Source: Takakia lepidozioides
Taxonomy: Eukaryota; Streptophyta; Takakiopsida; Takakiales; Takakiaceae
Direction: 5' to 3'
Assembly (NCBI GenBank): GCA_030704615.1
Contig: CM060733.1
Location: 38,876,001 to 38,940,000 of the forward strand
DNA length: 64,000 nt
Shown: positions 34,621 through 45,483 of the stretch, one piece after another
How the letters are laid out: each line of letters begins with the position of its first letter
Numbering within the stretch: position 1 is the first letter of the stretch
Position numbers and translations under genes: made by a program
Notes under the pieces: generated by a model
Told to the model about the DNA's origin: nothing
The model's input: the letters and a program-made list of their open reading frames with translations, nothing else
The model's database searches: none

Positions 34621-35638
34621 TGTCGCGCTGCTTTTACTCACCCATCCCTTCGCTATCCGAGGCGAAAACTCCAAGATAGAAGAGTGGAAATCTCTAAGTA
34701 CTCAGCCCGCGCAGAACAATCAGTCATGACCTACAGCTAGTGTATCATGGGGGTGTTTCCTATGCGTTTCCCTTTCCGCATTCATCTTAGCTACCTTTGG
34801 CATTGATAATTAAGTATCAGTTTGCTTCATCAATCTATCGGTTTCCTTCACTCATCCATTCAATCCACAGCTTCTCTCAGATCTCTCTACACAGTGTGAT
34901 TGTATCGTATAAGTATCAGATTATGATTTATCAGGTATCAGGCCGAAGCCATTATGTCTCTAATCTGCTCTCTCCATATCACTACAGCTTTGCATATACA
35001 AGCATCTATTAATCCTCTTTTCTCCTTCATCGTGCTCTCCATCTCTTGCCTCCGATCTCCGCTCCTGCCTGACTCCGAAGTCCTCCTCCGAATAATGATC
35101 ATCCCATCCCCTCGTCATTCCCCGTTTCTTCCCTTTATCCTCCTATCCGCGGTTCTAAACCGTTTCCCTCTCTAACCGTCGTCTGTGAACTAACATGTTC
35201 CCTTCACAGGTGTTGTTCCCCACAGTCGTTCCCTGTCCTACTCTTCGTTCCCTATTATCGTGACAGCTGTGTCAAGCGGTGACTGGCTGTGTGTGGCTGT
35301 GTCGGGCTGTGACTGGCTGTGGTGGCTGTGCCGGGCTGTGGACTGGCTTGTGGGCTGTGTCTGCTGTGACGACTGTGACGGACTGTGTTGGCTGTGTGGG
35401 CTGTGTGACGACTGTGACGGCTGTGTTTGCTGTGTGGGCTGGACGACTGTGACGGCCTGTGTTGGGTGCTGTGTGGGCTGTGACACTTTGACGGGCTGTG
35501 TCGGCCTGTTGACGACTTTGTACCCCCCTCTACAGTGCGCTGCTGTCACCCCTAGGCTCCTGTTGGTCTCAGTCTGTGCAAAATTAAGGGTACCCTACAG
35601 ATCCCGTATAGTGTCTAAGTCCCTACAGTCCTCTAACA
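34621..35638 (-). repeat. LTR copy 2, minus orientation, with polypurine tract
   Basis: This is the reverse-oriented homologue of LTR copy 1, slightly longer because its GGCTGTGTCGG minisatellite (about 35262-35525) is expanded. On its upstream (right) side the minus strand reads GAGGGGGGAAGGGG (35641-35655), a polypurine tract, so this is the 3' LTR of a minus-strand element whose body runs into the N gap. Confidence 0.75.
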
Positions 35639-35992
35639 TTACCCCTTCCCCCCCTCAAAAGCCTTGTCCTCACGGTTTACTGTTTTCGAGTAGCAAACCT
35701 TTGTGAGTGAGCACCTTGTTGACGTTGATAGTTTCGTGGTGGGCTGTGTGTACGAGCCCGAGGTCTGTCTCGCTGGTTGATGGAGATCGGTTGATCACTA
35801 CCTGGATAAGTGAGGCCTTTTCTGGAGGCTATATCGAGGTAATCTTTTCCGGTATAGGAGATCCCCTTTGTTTCTCTCTTCCATCTGAATTGCATAGTCC
35901 TTCTCCCATGTCAAAAGAATTCTGTGAAGAAACATTTGTATCAGAATCCTTCGTTCTCTGTCATGTGTTTTAATTTTTGAGACTTTTTGTGG
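35639..35992 (-). other. Interior 3' end of the minus-strand LTR element
   Basis: The minus strand has open stretches such as LLYRKRLPRYSLQKRPHL before the polypurine tract. They probably belong to the end of pol, but no domain is clear and the rest is hidden by the gap. Confidence 0.35.
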
Positions 35993-36492
35993 NNNNNNNN
36001 NNNNNNNNNNNNNNNNNNNNNNNNNNNNNNNNNNNNNNNNNNNNNNNNNNNNNNNNNNNNNNNNNNNNNNNNNNNNNNNNNNNNNNNNNNNNNNNNNNNN
36101 NNNNNNNNNNNNNNNNNNNNNNNNNNNNNNNNNNNNNNNNNNNNNNNNNNNNNNNNNNNNNNNNNNNNNNNNNNNNNNNNNNNNNNNNNNNNNNNNNNNN
36201 NNNNNNNNNNNNNNNNNNNNNNNNNNNNNNNNNNNNNNNNNNNNNNNNNNNNNNNNNNNNNNNNNNNNNNNNNNNNNNNNNNNNNNNNNNNNNNNNNNNN
36301 NNNNNNNNNNNNNNNNNNNNNNNNNNNNNNNNNNNNNNNNNNNNNNNNNNNNNNNNNNNNNNNNNNNNNNNNNNNNNNNNNNNNNNNNNNNNNNNNNNNN
36401 NNNNNNNNNNNNNNNNNNNNNNNNNNNNNNNNNNNNNNNNNNNNNNNNNNNNNNNNNNNNNNNNNNNNNNNNNNNNNNNNNNNNNNNNNNNN
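35993..36492. other. Assembly gap (500 N)
   Basis: Exactly 500 unknown bases, a placeholder length. Reading frames drawn across it carry no information. Confidence 0.99.
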
Positions 36493-38077
36493 ACGGCATC
36501 CTTGAAAAAGAGTAGCGGAGTACGCTCAATGACAGCAGCTCCCGGATGGAGGAGGAGCAGCGCGGTGGCTGGAAAAAGTTCAAGCTAACGCTGCAATTCC
36601 TCACAAACACTTCAGGGCACATTTAAATTTCCCCCCTACAGGATCCTGGACCGATGAAGATTGGCTGCTGCATGAATGTAGCCGTTTCTGTTTCCTACCC
36701 TGCCATGCAAACTATGGGCAGTCACTGCCAGGTGGGCCGATAGCCACTGGACACGACGAAGTCCATCCCCTCTTCGATGTAAATGCGGCGCCGAATTTCC
36801 ATCCGGGGGGATGGACTTCGGTGGCAGATCTCAAACTATAACTTGTTGATGAGAAAGATGTATGGCTTCATCCACCGCTACCGTGATGAACACGTTCCAC
36901 CTCCGTCGGTGGGTACGTGTGACCCAGATGCTCCATTATTGGAGGCCGGACTGCTCTTCCGCTTCGTATCATTTCCAAAATCTAAGGGCTTCGTAGCTGT
37001 CCGCAAGGTCATCGGCATCCAAGTCGTCCTCAGGTCCTCCTTTGCAAGGATGCCGTGCTTCCGGAACCGGGACGACTGCCCCTTTGGAGGCATCGATTAT
37101 GCAATGTATTCGGCCACATCGGGAGACATTGTTATCTGGTACACAGATTACACAGAAGATACTGGTTCGATTGTGGAAACATTGGTGGCTTTTGAGTATA
37201 TCGTAGGCCACTACGCCTTCGAGCGGGGTGACGATCTTGGTCTGAGGAGTCCGTGGCTCCTGCGCATCCTCGATTCCGATTTTCCCAGCTACGACGGTCA
37301 CCCATGCAGAAGAAGGCGCACTGCTATGCTGTTGCGGTGGAACTGCTGCCACTGGACGTGGGTGGACTCCATCGGAGAGACCTATTCTCCTCGAGGAGTG
37401 CGCTCCTCTTCTCCATTGTATGGGGACATTCGCATTGGTGTAGACGACGAAAACGTGAAGATTTCCATATTCGATGGTGGTATGATTGAAGGGCAAGACA
37501 TTGTGGTGAACATCACTAGGGGCGGTACAACGGCTGCAATCGACTTTACATGGAGGAGCCCCATGACTCATGAGCTAGTTCTGAGAGCAGTCGAAGTCCC
37601 ATTGACAACGTGACTTGTATTCAGTAGGCACAGGGCTCAAGATTTGATGGCACAATCAGCACAGTAGACGTGCTTCAAATGCAATTCATGTGGATCAATA
37701 AAAACCTCATTGTGCCCTCTTTTTATTCTATTCTGTGTCCATCGTTCCGAGAATGCGTCATTGCTCATTTCGTTTGGGATTGGGAGTGTGGGTGAATTTT
37801 GCAAATGGCTGGTAGGCTGAAATGGGCCCCCATTGTACAGAGCAGTACCACCCTACCATTCGCGAAACATTGCCTTTCAATATATAATTCTAAATAACAT
37901 TGCCGAACCTCCTTCATCGGGAGGTCCTTCTCCCCCTATGACCGTGGCACCCTAAACCCTATTCCCGCGGACACTCATTTCCGGAAAATAGTGCTGCTCA
38001 TGTTTTTTTCCACACTTACGACTCTGCTCATGGCTCATGCCGCTCATGGCTCATGGCTCATGAAATAGCAGCCCCCC
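36493..38077. mobile_element. E2: right part of a second palindrome transposon
   Basis: The right tip reads GCTCATGAAATAGCAGCCCC (ending about 38077), matching the right tip of E1, and is preceded by the same clustered GCTCATG units from about 38008. Inside, GGCGGCGCCGAATTTCC lies at 36785 and an orfA homologue follows. The left end is missing or lies in the gap. The sequence just outside the tip (TGGAAAAATGGCGCCGAATT) recurs at 42697 and 42758, so E2 may have landed inside a related repeat. Confidence 0.72.
36783..37613 (+). CDS. orfA homologue in E2
   Basis: This is a 276-residue open frame, stop at 37611-37613. The ATG at 36783 lies within the palindrome, so a later Met (near 36846 or 36855, MRKMYGF) may be the true start. 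From MPCFRNRDDCPFGGIDYAMY on it aligns with orfA of E1: DIVIWYTDY, SPWLLRILDSDFPSY, RTAMLLRWNCCHWTWVDSIG, YGDI, NVKISIFDGGMI and QDIVV. It has about 90 extra N-terminal residues, which may be missing or in another exon in E1. The function is unknown. The preserved reading frame with clear sequence divergence between copies suggests past selection. Confidence 0.65.
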   Translation: MRRRISIRGDGLRWQISNYNLLMRKMYGFIHRYRDEHVPPPSVGTCDPDAPLLEAGLLFRFVSFPKSKGFVAVRKVIGIQVVLRSSFARMPCFRNRDDCPFGGIDYAMYSATSGDIVIWYTDYTEDTGSIVETLVAFEYIVGHYAFERGDDLGLRSPWLLRILDSDFPSYDGHPCRRRRTAMLLRWNCCHWTWVDSIGETYSPRGVRSSSPLYGDIRIGVDDENVKISIFDGGMIEGQDIVVNITRGGTTAAIDFTWRSPMTHELVLRAVEVPLTT

Positions 38078-38741
38078 TGGAAAAATGGCGCCGAATTTCT
38101 TTTTTTTGGGCCAAAAACTGACTAAGTCCCAACATGTCCTCGTTGTCATGTTTGCAATGTGTGCGTGGGATGCAAATTCATAGGAACAAACTATCGTTGG
38201 AGATGGGGGTTGCATGGACTGCCCGGGTTGTTCCTTCAATCTATTTAGTGTTTTGCGGAGCTCACAGGCTTGTGTGCATTGCAAAAACAAACAAACGTCT
38301 TTGGTTCGGGTAGAGCATTCTCGCATCATTTGCTCGTTGGTCTCCAAACCATTCCTGCTAGAAGAATGCTTGGTAAATCCATCATGATAAAGTCCACATG
38401 ATCAAAGAGCGTTTAGGCATTCTCAATTCTGGTGAGCATCCATGATGCTCCCACACATACATGGCATGTTTGCAAGGGTGGTGAGTAAAAAAATATTTCG
38501 CAGGGATCCGCTTTGGATGATGTGAGTGTGCACCTGCTCACGACGTAGGCACATTCCAATGCAGAGGCTTGGTATGTTGATAACGTCTAAATGGATGCAA
38601 TGGATAGAAAGGATGGATACAATGGATGTAACACATCCAGTCTGCATTCCCTGGAAATGGCTGATCAACCCGCGGTAATAGGTGACACCCGCGGAAATAG
38701 GCCCTGTATGCATGCTGACGTGGCGTGAGCCTGTGCTGGGC
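38078..38741. other. Repeat scrap, otherwise nothing recognised
   Basis: The first 65 bp (TGGAAAAATGGCGCCGAATT to AACATG) match 42696-42748. Degenerate ATGGAT repeats lie around 38587-38640. No gene is seen. Confidence 0.4.
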
Positions 38742-38744
38742 TCA

Positions 38745-38960
38745 CAGAATAGCACCCCCCGATTCCGGCATACCCATTTTGGCCAGGACTTTGTGCAGGA
38801 AAACCCAATCAATATTGTAGCATAAGAGGAGCATAAGAATTGTCAGGGGTTGCTCCGAGCATTTGGCCTCATGCAAGACCTCGTTGATTAGGAGCAAATT
38901 GTCAAGAATCATTATGCCTCTAAGGAATCCTGTTTGCTCCGGCCTAATAACACGGGAAGG
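38745..38960 (-). pseudogene. LINE reverse transcriptase scrap
   Basis: The minus strand encodes VIRPEQTGFLRGIMILDNLL, then NIDWVFLHKVLAKMGMPESG, the early reverse transcriptase region (QTGFVRGRSILDN..DFEKAYDRVDW in typical LINEs). The first catalytic Asp segment is partly deleted. It differs in sequence from LINE-A and LINE-B, so it is a different LINE family. Confidence 0.6.
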
Positions 38961-39103
38961 AATAGTGTCGCGGCCCTTCGCCTTGAGGGCAGGGGGTCGG
39001 GACACAAAAGGGACTGCCCCTGTGGTGGGGGCAGTGGCAATAATAGATACGGGGGCTGAAGCACCCTTGAGTGCCCAAGGCACTCAAGGAGGCGGAGGCG
39101 CTC

Positions 39104-39692
39104 ACTAGGTGGAACCCTGCACACTGGGTTGCGGTGGGGGTGGTTCCACGAGGGGTGGTGGTAGCTTAGTGGGACTTAGTGGGGGTGGCAGAGGACTCAC
39201 CATGGGGCGGGGACCTTGTGGTGGGAGTCGTGGGGAGTCTTGGGACTCATCACGGTCCAATGGGGCCGTGGTGGGTGGGCCAAGACTCACCGCAACTCAC
39301 CACCGGGAATGGAGGGTCTTTTGTGGTGGTTCGCCATAAAAGGACGGTGTTGTTTGTGAAACCCCCATGGACAATCATAGAAATATATATAGGGAGTAGT
39401 AACCCTGAGAACGGTGCAAGCCCGTTGGTGACCAAAAACTAGTGAGTAAGCGTGCGAGGCGGGAAACGACCAAGGTGTGGGGAGCTGTTCCGGACTGCCA
39501 ACAACCAAAGGGAATTTCCACTAGGCCCAAATTGAGAGAGGGTCTTGTGGAGGAGCAAAGGGGGACCGTTATGTCCCGGTGAGGCAGCCGAAGCTCCAAG
39601 TTGGCCCGACGGCCAGTTTGGGAGTTAGGTGCGCGCATCAAAGCGAGTAACTATGACTTGAAGGGGAGATTACCGAAGTGAGGTGCGCGACA
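39104..39692 (+). repeat. LTR-like region ending at a primer site
   Basis: A G-rich start (GGGTTGCGGTGGGGGTGG) is followed by a likely promoter area with ATATATAGGG near 39385, and the region ends GCGCGACA at 39692, just before a primer-binding site. This fits a 5' LTR; the exact left end is not defined. The first 86 bp match the insertion in LINE-A ORF2 at 7557-7643. Confidence 0.6.
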
Positions 39693-39694
39693 CT

Positions 39695-39706
39695 TGGTAT
39701 CAGAGC
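39695..39706 (+). promoter_or_regulatory. Primer-binding site for initiator tRNA-Met
   Basis: TGGTATCAGAGC is the classic plant LTR-retrotransposon primer site, complementary to the 3' end of initiator tRNA-Met. It lies two bases after the LTR end. Only about 150 bp of interior follow (a basic MGSGKPKRKRN start) before unrelated sequence, so the element is truncated. Confidence 0.85.
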
Positions 39707-39849
39707 TTAGAGTTCAGTATGATCGTCCTTGAGATCGGCCTCATCATGGGGTCGGGCAAGCCAAAGCGCAAGCGGAACGCAACATGGTTTACCTCCAGGC
39801 CAGCTGCCTCCCCAGCAACAACAATACCGGGTATTCCGAGGCTGGGATG

Positions 39850-40770
39850 CCGGGACAGACATATCTAGCTCTGTATACAGCAGGCTGTTTGTTTTTGTGA
39901 CACATAGGCTTCAAATGGTGCTGTTTGCCTGCTACTTGTGTTGGTATGAGATCCCAAGGCCTCAACATTATTTGGTTCATAGCCACATTGCCACGTTGGT
40001 TGTGTTCATGGGCGCTCAGGGCGCATTTGATACCATCTACTGTTGTTGACTTGCAGCGGCAGCCGGACGGGATTTTGGAAATGGGGGATGGCATTGCAGG
40101 GTTGGCCAGCAACATAGGTCTCGAAGCAAAGCGAGCAGCAACCATGGTGACTGCTGCTGTGGCAGCTCGGACACGTGCGGGGTACGATGCCACTTTTATG
40201 CAGGTCGATTGCTGCCGTGTGTCAGCCCTCAAGGTTGTTTAGGGTTGTCAAGCCCTCAGTAGCAGTAGCAGTGCCACAAGTAGATAGTAGCCTATTTTTT
40301 CTAGATAACTTTTTAACACAAGTGTTTTGGTTGATATGCAGACATGGATATGAGAGACAAAGTGGAGGCACGCGGCTTTACACTCTAAAGGAGTTGGTGC
40401 CTGGTTCGCTGGACTTCAAGAAAGTGACTGCTGCCATACCTCTCTTTAGCAGTGTCGTTGAGGTCCAGAATCCCCTAATCTGCTTCCGGGGAACTGATGG
40501 GTTTGTGTGCCTATCCCTCCCTCCCCTTTTCTGTCATAATACACCGTGTCAAAGGAATACAATTCGAGTATGAAGACAATCTCAGGTTCTAAGTCAGTAC
40601 TGATTCAATCACCTGTCATCCTCTACAGCTGGCACATGGTTTCTTATGGCATGACATATAACTAGGATGTGGCCCAGATTCTATGAACTCTGGTTTACTG
40701 GCTGCACAATATTGATGTTGAAAGGTTTGATCTGGGGTATAGTACCTTTCCTATTGACAAGAGAAAAAGT
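39850..40770 (+). other. Possible exons of an unknown gene
   Basis: Coding-like stretches follow acceptor-like sites: after TTGACTTGCAG (about 40058) comes GILEMGDGIAGLASNIGLEA, and after GATATGCAG (about 40342) comes LYTLKELVPGSLDFKKVTAA with FSSVVEVQNPLICFRGTDG. I do not recognise the protein, and exon boundaries are guesses. Confidence 0.25.
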
Positions 40771-42494
40771 TCAAAAGAGAAGAGACAAGAGAAAAAGAGT
40801 GTGTTTGTATTGGAAAGTACCTGACTCAACATTCACCGGCTCTGTAGTTGAATTTGACACATCCTCAAGCTCTGATACTGCATTTGGTACCCACCTGCTT
40901 CCCTTACGAGTGCATTTTGCTCTCCATAGCTCACTATGTGCTGCAGCACTGGATCTTAGGGAAGCTTCACGTCTTGCGGCTATCGCTTCCTCGCCTCGCA
41001 ATGTATCAAATTCTGATTCGTTTGTAAAGTTCTCTTTGTTTCTAAATCTGTGTGCGATTATCCTGTACCAGTGCTGAAACGTTTGAACTAGTGGACTTTT
41101 CTTATTTTTGCCACCGGAGTGTTGTTTGTGCCTTTGATAGGCAGTCTTCGCAGCGTGATGCGAGTTCTCCATGCCCTGGCAGGACCACACTGCAAGGCTT
41201 CCATATCAATCTACAAAGTACGGAGCATGTTGAACAAGCACATGCTGCCAAAGACACAAATTTTGTTAGTTGTGAGCTCACAAACAACCAAATCGATTTC
41301 ACCAAATTCAAACATAAATTGAAATGACGGGATCCAGAGTTCACTTGCCATGTAATGTGTAACATGATGCTCTCCAAAACATTTGATGTAGAGTCGGCCC
41401 CATTGTTCCACCTTCTCTTTGAAATCTGCAGCCGATTGATCGACACCAAATCTGAGACCATTGAAATAGGGCCGCAGTCGATCCAAGGCATGCCACTGCT
41501 CCAATCTCTCTCTTCGTGCTGCTCCATTATTCATTCTGTTCTTTTCTGCATTCACGACATCCACATATAACTTCCGAGGCTCTATGGCAACAGGATTGTC
41601 CTTGAAAAGCTTCAATGCATGGGCTCCACTAAAAGAGGGCTTGTTTGGGACATTGTTTGCCCTCCCAGACAAATCTTCATCCTTAAAAATTTGAACATTC
41701 CCTCCATGGGCACCCGTGAGTGACAACAACTTCTGCATCTCATCAACGGCCAATTTTTGGAGAGCTTTGTAACGAATTGTCCAAATATGAATGAAATGCA
41801 AGTGAACAATCTTTTCAATCACTCGGTTGAAAGCATGTAGGGTGCATATGTGGACTCTGTCCAGTGGTATGGGCAAAATGGGCTTCCAACGTCCTGAAGT
41901 TGCAGCCCCTGTGAGTGGTTGCGCTGCCACTTTCCTTGAAAACAACCCTTCATTCCAAGTGTACTTGGTTCGTTTTTTTATGGCTGCTTGGGCTTGTGCA
42001 GTGGTGCCCACTACAGGCTTCGTGCGTTCTTGGTTGCAGTAGATGCAACTGTGTAAGCTATTTGCTCCAGCTCCCAAGTTGTACATCACTTTTATTGTCT
42101 TCATATCTGCCGCCATATGCCATTCCACCTGAAAGGATCCAATACCAGGGACATCCAGTGGCTGTCCTTGCTCTTGTGCTTGAATCAACGCAGGAATGGT
42201 AGTTTGCGAGAAGACCCAACTCAATGTTTCATAGGTTTCCCGCACCACTTGGAATGAAGCGATGGGCCAAATTTCCCTCTCTGACTGAACTGAGAAGAAT
42301 TGTTCACTGTTTGGCTCAATCGTAGTGTCCAAAGCCCGGTTCATCAGTGTTAGAGACACTCTCTCCATCTTTTGAGCGTGTACAATTTCAGCTGCATCTT
42401 GATGACAAAAATGAGAGGATGTCCCTGCAATTCTGAAACCAAACACAGCCAAATCCTCAATGCCCAGGTCCTCAATGCCCAGGTGTTTAATCAA
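40771..42494 (-). CDS. Transposase-like protein of an unnamed family, spliced
   Basis: The minus-strand exon 42494 to about 41300 encodes a protein with VEWHMAADMKTIKVMYNLGA, the Cys pair CIYCNQE, LDRVHICTLHAFNRVIEKIV and FGEIDL. After a probable intron (about 41300-41190) the frame 41190-40771 continues with CQGMENSHHAAKTAYQRHKQ and WYRIIAHRFR. The pattern of an acidic residue in a D-x-K stretch, a CxxC pair, a conserved His-rich segment and a Glu in GMENSHH recalls eukaryotic DDE-type transposases with an inserted zinc ligand pair, but I cannot assign a superfamily. More than 500 residues are open, which is unusual in this window and suggests a fairly young copy. No termini were identified. 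Confidence 0.5.
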
Positions 42495-42689
42495 TCGATT
42501 CCTATCAGAAGCTTTACCCTACATCTCTTGCAACACTACAAAATTAAGGTGTTACCTGCGGGTGTGATGCCGTAGAGCTCGACCATTGTGCGCTGCACTT
42601 GTTCCACATCGACAAAGATGGAATTATTATGATTGAGTGCTATTCTGACAGGCTCTTTGCTCTTTGACTTGGCAGTGGCTTTGCACTGG

Positions 42690-43152
42690 TACAGTGTCTG
42701 GAAAAATGACGCCGAATTTCCCTATTTTGCGCCGAAAACTGGCTAAGTCCGAACATGCACTGGAAAAATGGCGCCGAATTACCTGTCATGAGGGGACCTA
42801 TAGCCGCGGAATTCGGCACCATTTTTCGCCAGAGAGACCTATTACCGCGAAATACGTTGCCGTTTTTTCAGGTTACGGACCCTACTACCGCGAAATTCGG
42901 CGCCATATTTGCACATGTCGCTGGGAATTGGCATGAGCGGAAGACGAAATATCATGAGCACAACTGTCAAAACTGCAATTTTCCCTTCAAGGGGCCGAAT
43001 AATATATTTGTTTTTCCTGACACATTGCATTAAATTATTGTTTTTTATTGTTTTTTATTTTCGAAATTTGTACTTCTGCTCATGAAAACCGATTGTCTTA
43101 CTACTCCGCTCATGCCGCTCATGCCGCTGATGCTCATGAAATAGCAAACCTC
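42690..43152. mobile_element. E3: right-end remnant of the palindrome transposon
   Basis: The right tip GCTCATGAAATAGCAAACCT ends at about 43152 and is preceded by GCTCATGCC repeats. Upstream lie degenerate CCGCGAAATTCGGCGCCA units at about 42700, 42768, 42810, 42848 and 42890. No left terminus and no genes are seen, so this is a deleted or non-autonomous copy. Confidence 0.65.
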
Positions 43153-44815
43153 ACTCTCCGTAGTGTAAAGTCTAACCCTAAGAGCAGATCATGCTTGCAG
43201 TAGATGAATACTACTAGAAACTTACAAAGTTAGAGTTTTTATATTGATATGTGGACAAAATATGGACATTATTAGGCAAACTTAGTGTTGGTATCATGAA
43301 ACTGTCATATAGCTGATGAATATGAAGATAACACCTATCATGGTGAAGTTCATTAGGTGAAATCACAGGGTTCTCCCTGAAGGGAGGATTGGGAATTGAA
43401 AACATGGATTAAATGTGTCGAAATCCTGTTTATTGCTGCATGTCAGGTGGAAACTTATTTGGAGGCCATAGGGGGGCCATAGCCTGATCAATGGAATAGC
43501 AAGATTGATTTCTCCTATGCTGTCCCAAATACTCAGAAAATGCATGCTCCCCACAAATATCATCTGTCCTTGTTTTTTGCTGTCAGTGCCTGAACGATCT
43601 GGTAACACTTGATTGTCTGTGTCTAATATCTGCTTCCAAATTTGCTGACTCCTCAAACTCTTCAAGAGATACTTCCGATGCTTGAAGCAGACCCCCCTTA
43701 TTGGAAATTGAAATTGAAAGCACGTCAGGGATGGAGTGCTTCATGGGAAGTTCAAACTCAACACTCAATGCACCTAACCATGTTCCCACAGTACAGCTGG
43801 AGATAATGATAGAGAAGAGGATAATGGCACATAAACTGGAGACAATTTTGGGAAGGAAGTGACCCTTGATGGCTCTAGCAGGCACCCAGCAGGACAATGA
43901 TTCCTTCTTAAAAGGAAAACTTACTTTCAGGGAAGTCAAACCTGGGGCAACTTTCCAGACAAGAAGACCCTATGCAACATATCTTCTTAAGCTACGGAGT
44001 CATTTATTAATCTCTTGGGTTGTCAACAAGTTTAGGGGTTTTTTGCTCATCCAGATCGGCCTCTCAGGCATCCACAATATCATGCATTGCCAGAGGGCCA
44101 AGTATATTCACACTTGCCTCATTGGAGTCCAAGCATCTACAGAGTAGTGTAAGAATGTCCAAAACTGACCTAGCCCACATCAAGGAGCAAATGTGAAGAC
44201 ACAGGTTGAAGGGCATGCATTTATTTTGTTACATGATCGAGTTCAGACCAAGCAAACAGCCACACTCTCTCTCTCTCTCTCTCACACACACACAGTATGC
44301 TGCATATGTCTGCTCTCTTCTTGTCTCTTTGGATTGGATGTCAACCACAAAACCAAGGAACAATAATGGAAGGTCCTGGTCTCTTTACCACAAGGGGACT
44401 GTCGTGTCCATGGGTGTGACATGTAACTTAGTGGGGTTGCTGGAACATCACTGCCACATTGACATACCCACGATTTGGCTGCGGCAAGAATGCCAATTGA
44501 GATCATCTTAAATACCTCCAGTTGCCAGTCCAGTCAGGCTTGTGTTTGCGACCAGCAAGAGTTCCAGCTCAATCTTCCAAATGCAAGAGCTATGACAGTG
44601 CAATAATGAGATTGTCACCCCAGCTGGGAGGGATTATACCTCAATGAGTATCCGTTGCAAGGCTACAATTGTGTGATGGTAAAGCATAGCATTTGTGCTG
44701 CTTCCCCACTGAAGCGTCCACGAATGGAAGTTGAAAGATGTGTTGATGTTGAGTATACAAATTTTGAACCGTTTTAATTATCTTTAGGAAGCACAGCACC
44801 CAGCACAGAACTCAC
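43153..44815. other. No gene recognised; possible 3' part of the STR11-like gene
   Basis: The rhodanese gene to the right ends its last visible exon with a donor at 44815, so a terminal exon should lie in this interval, but I could not identify it. A (CT)n(CA)n microsatellite lies at 44262-44295. A minus-strand frame at 43583-43939 has a hydrophobic segment near AIILFSIIISSC but no known domain. Confidence 0.4.
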
Positions 44816-45483
44816 CAAGCCTGTCAAAAGCAGTGTGAGCTTCAAAAAATACTCGGACATGCCTCCTACGGTTGCCCACTGCAATTTGGTTGAGCCCTCC
44901 ACTCTTGCAAAGTCCCCATCTCTGACATTATTGAACCCACCAGCGACCCATGCGAGCTGGGTATACCCAGCATTCTGAAGCTCCTCTATGGCCAGCAGAG
45001 ACCTGTCGATCAATGTCTTCATAAGTTTGTCATCTCCGAATATTTATGAAAGATGGTAGTACTCCAAGATTTTTCCAACTAAGAGTACACAGAAACATAC
45101 ACATTCGCACGCGCGCACATGCAGACACCATCCACTCACCTTAAACCCTCGCCACATGCCACCAGCAACCTCTCCTCTTTCCTGGGGAGAGCATCCTCTA
45201 CTTGCTGCACAAACTGCTCATTTCGGGCAGTCAATCTTTGACCCAGCCACATTCCACCAAAGCCCAACTGAATCCATTTCCTCAATAGTGTCATGGCACT
45301 GGTGTCACTGTCCTCAATGAAGAGAGGAACATGAAAAGAACCATCCACATAAGCCTTTTCCCACTCCCACATTGGGCGAACATCTAGCAATTTGTAGGGG
45401 TTGTTCTCAACAGAGAGGAGGGGTTGTGCATCCTTGGGAGATACTAATTGAACCTCACCCGACCGCACCATTTCTTCAGCATC
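44816..45483 (-). CDS. STR11: Rhodanese-like protein, chloroplastic (STR11-like), two internal exons
   Basis: The exon 45483-45140 encodes DAEEMVRSGEVQLVSPKDAQ, YKLLDVRPMWEWEKAYVDGS, HVPLFIEDSD and RLLVACGEGLR. The intron 45139-45003 is GTGAGT to GACAG and joins AG|G to make the Arg of the GLRS loop. The exon 45002-44816 encodes SLLAIEELQNAGYTQLAWVA, GGFNNVRDGDF and EYFLKLTLLLTG, then a GTGAGT donor. The LLDVRP, CGEGLRS and GGFN motifs and the whole order match the plant STR11 family, a thylakoid or plastid rhodanese-domain protein of unclear enzymatic role. The loop Cys (ACGEGLRS) is present. The transit-peptide exon is not certain: a minus frame at 46402-46200 (MRSVLTRPLPTPCPAGLC) is a candidate. 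The frames are clean and splice sites canonical, so this looks like a functional nuclear gene. Confidence 0.85.

Noticed and set aside
35798-36622. Reading frames across the N gap
   Set aside because: They are made of unknown bases and carry no information.
36493-36640. Possible basic exon right after the gap
   Set aside because: Too short and cut by the gap to judge.
42100-42300. Plus-strand frames opposite the unnamed transposase
   Set aside because: The minus strand has the longer frame with conserved-looking motifs; plus frames are shadows.
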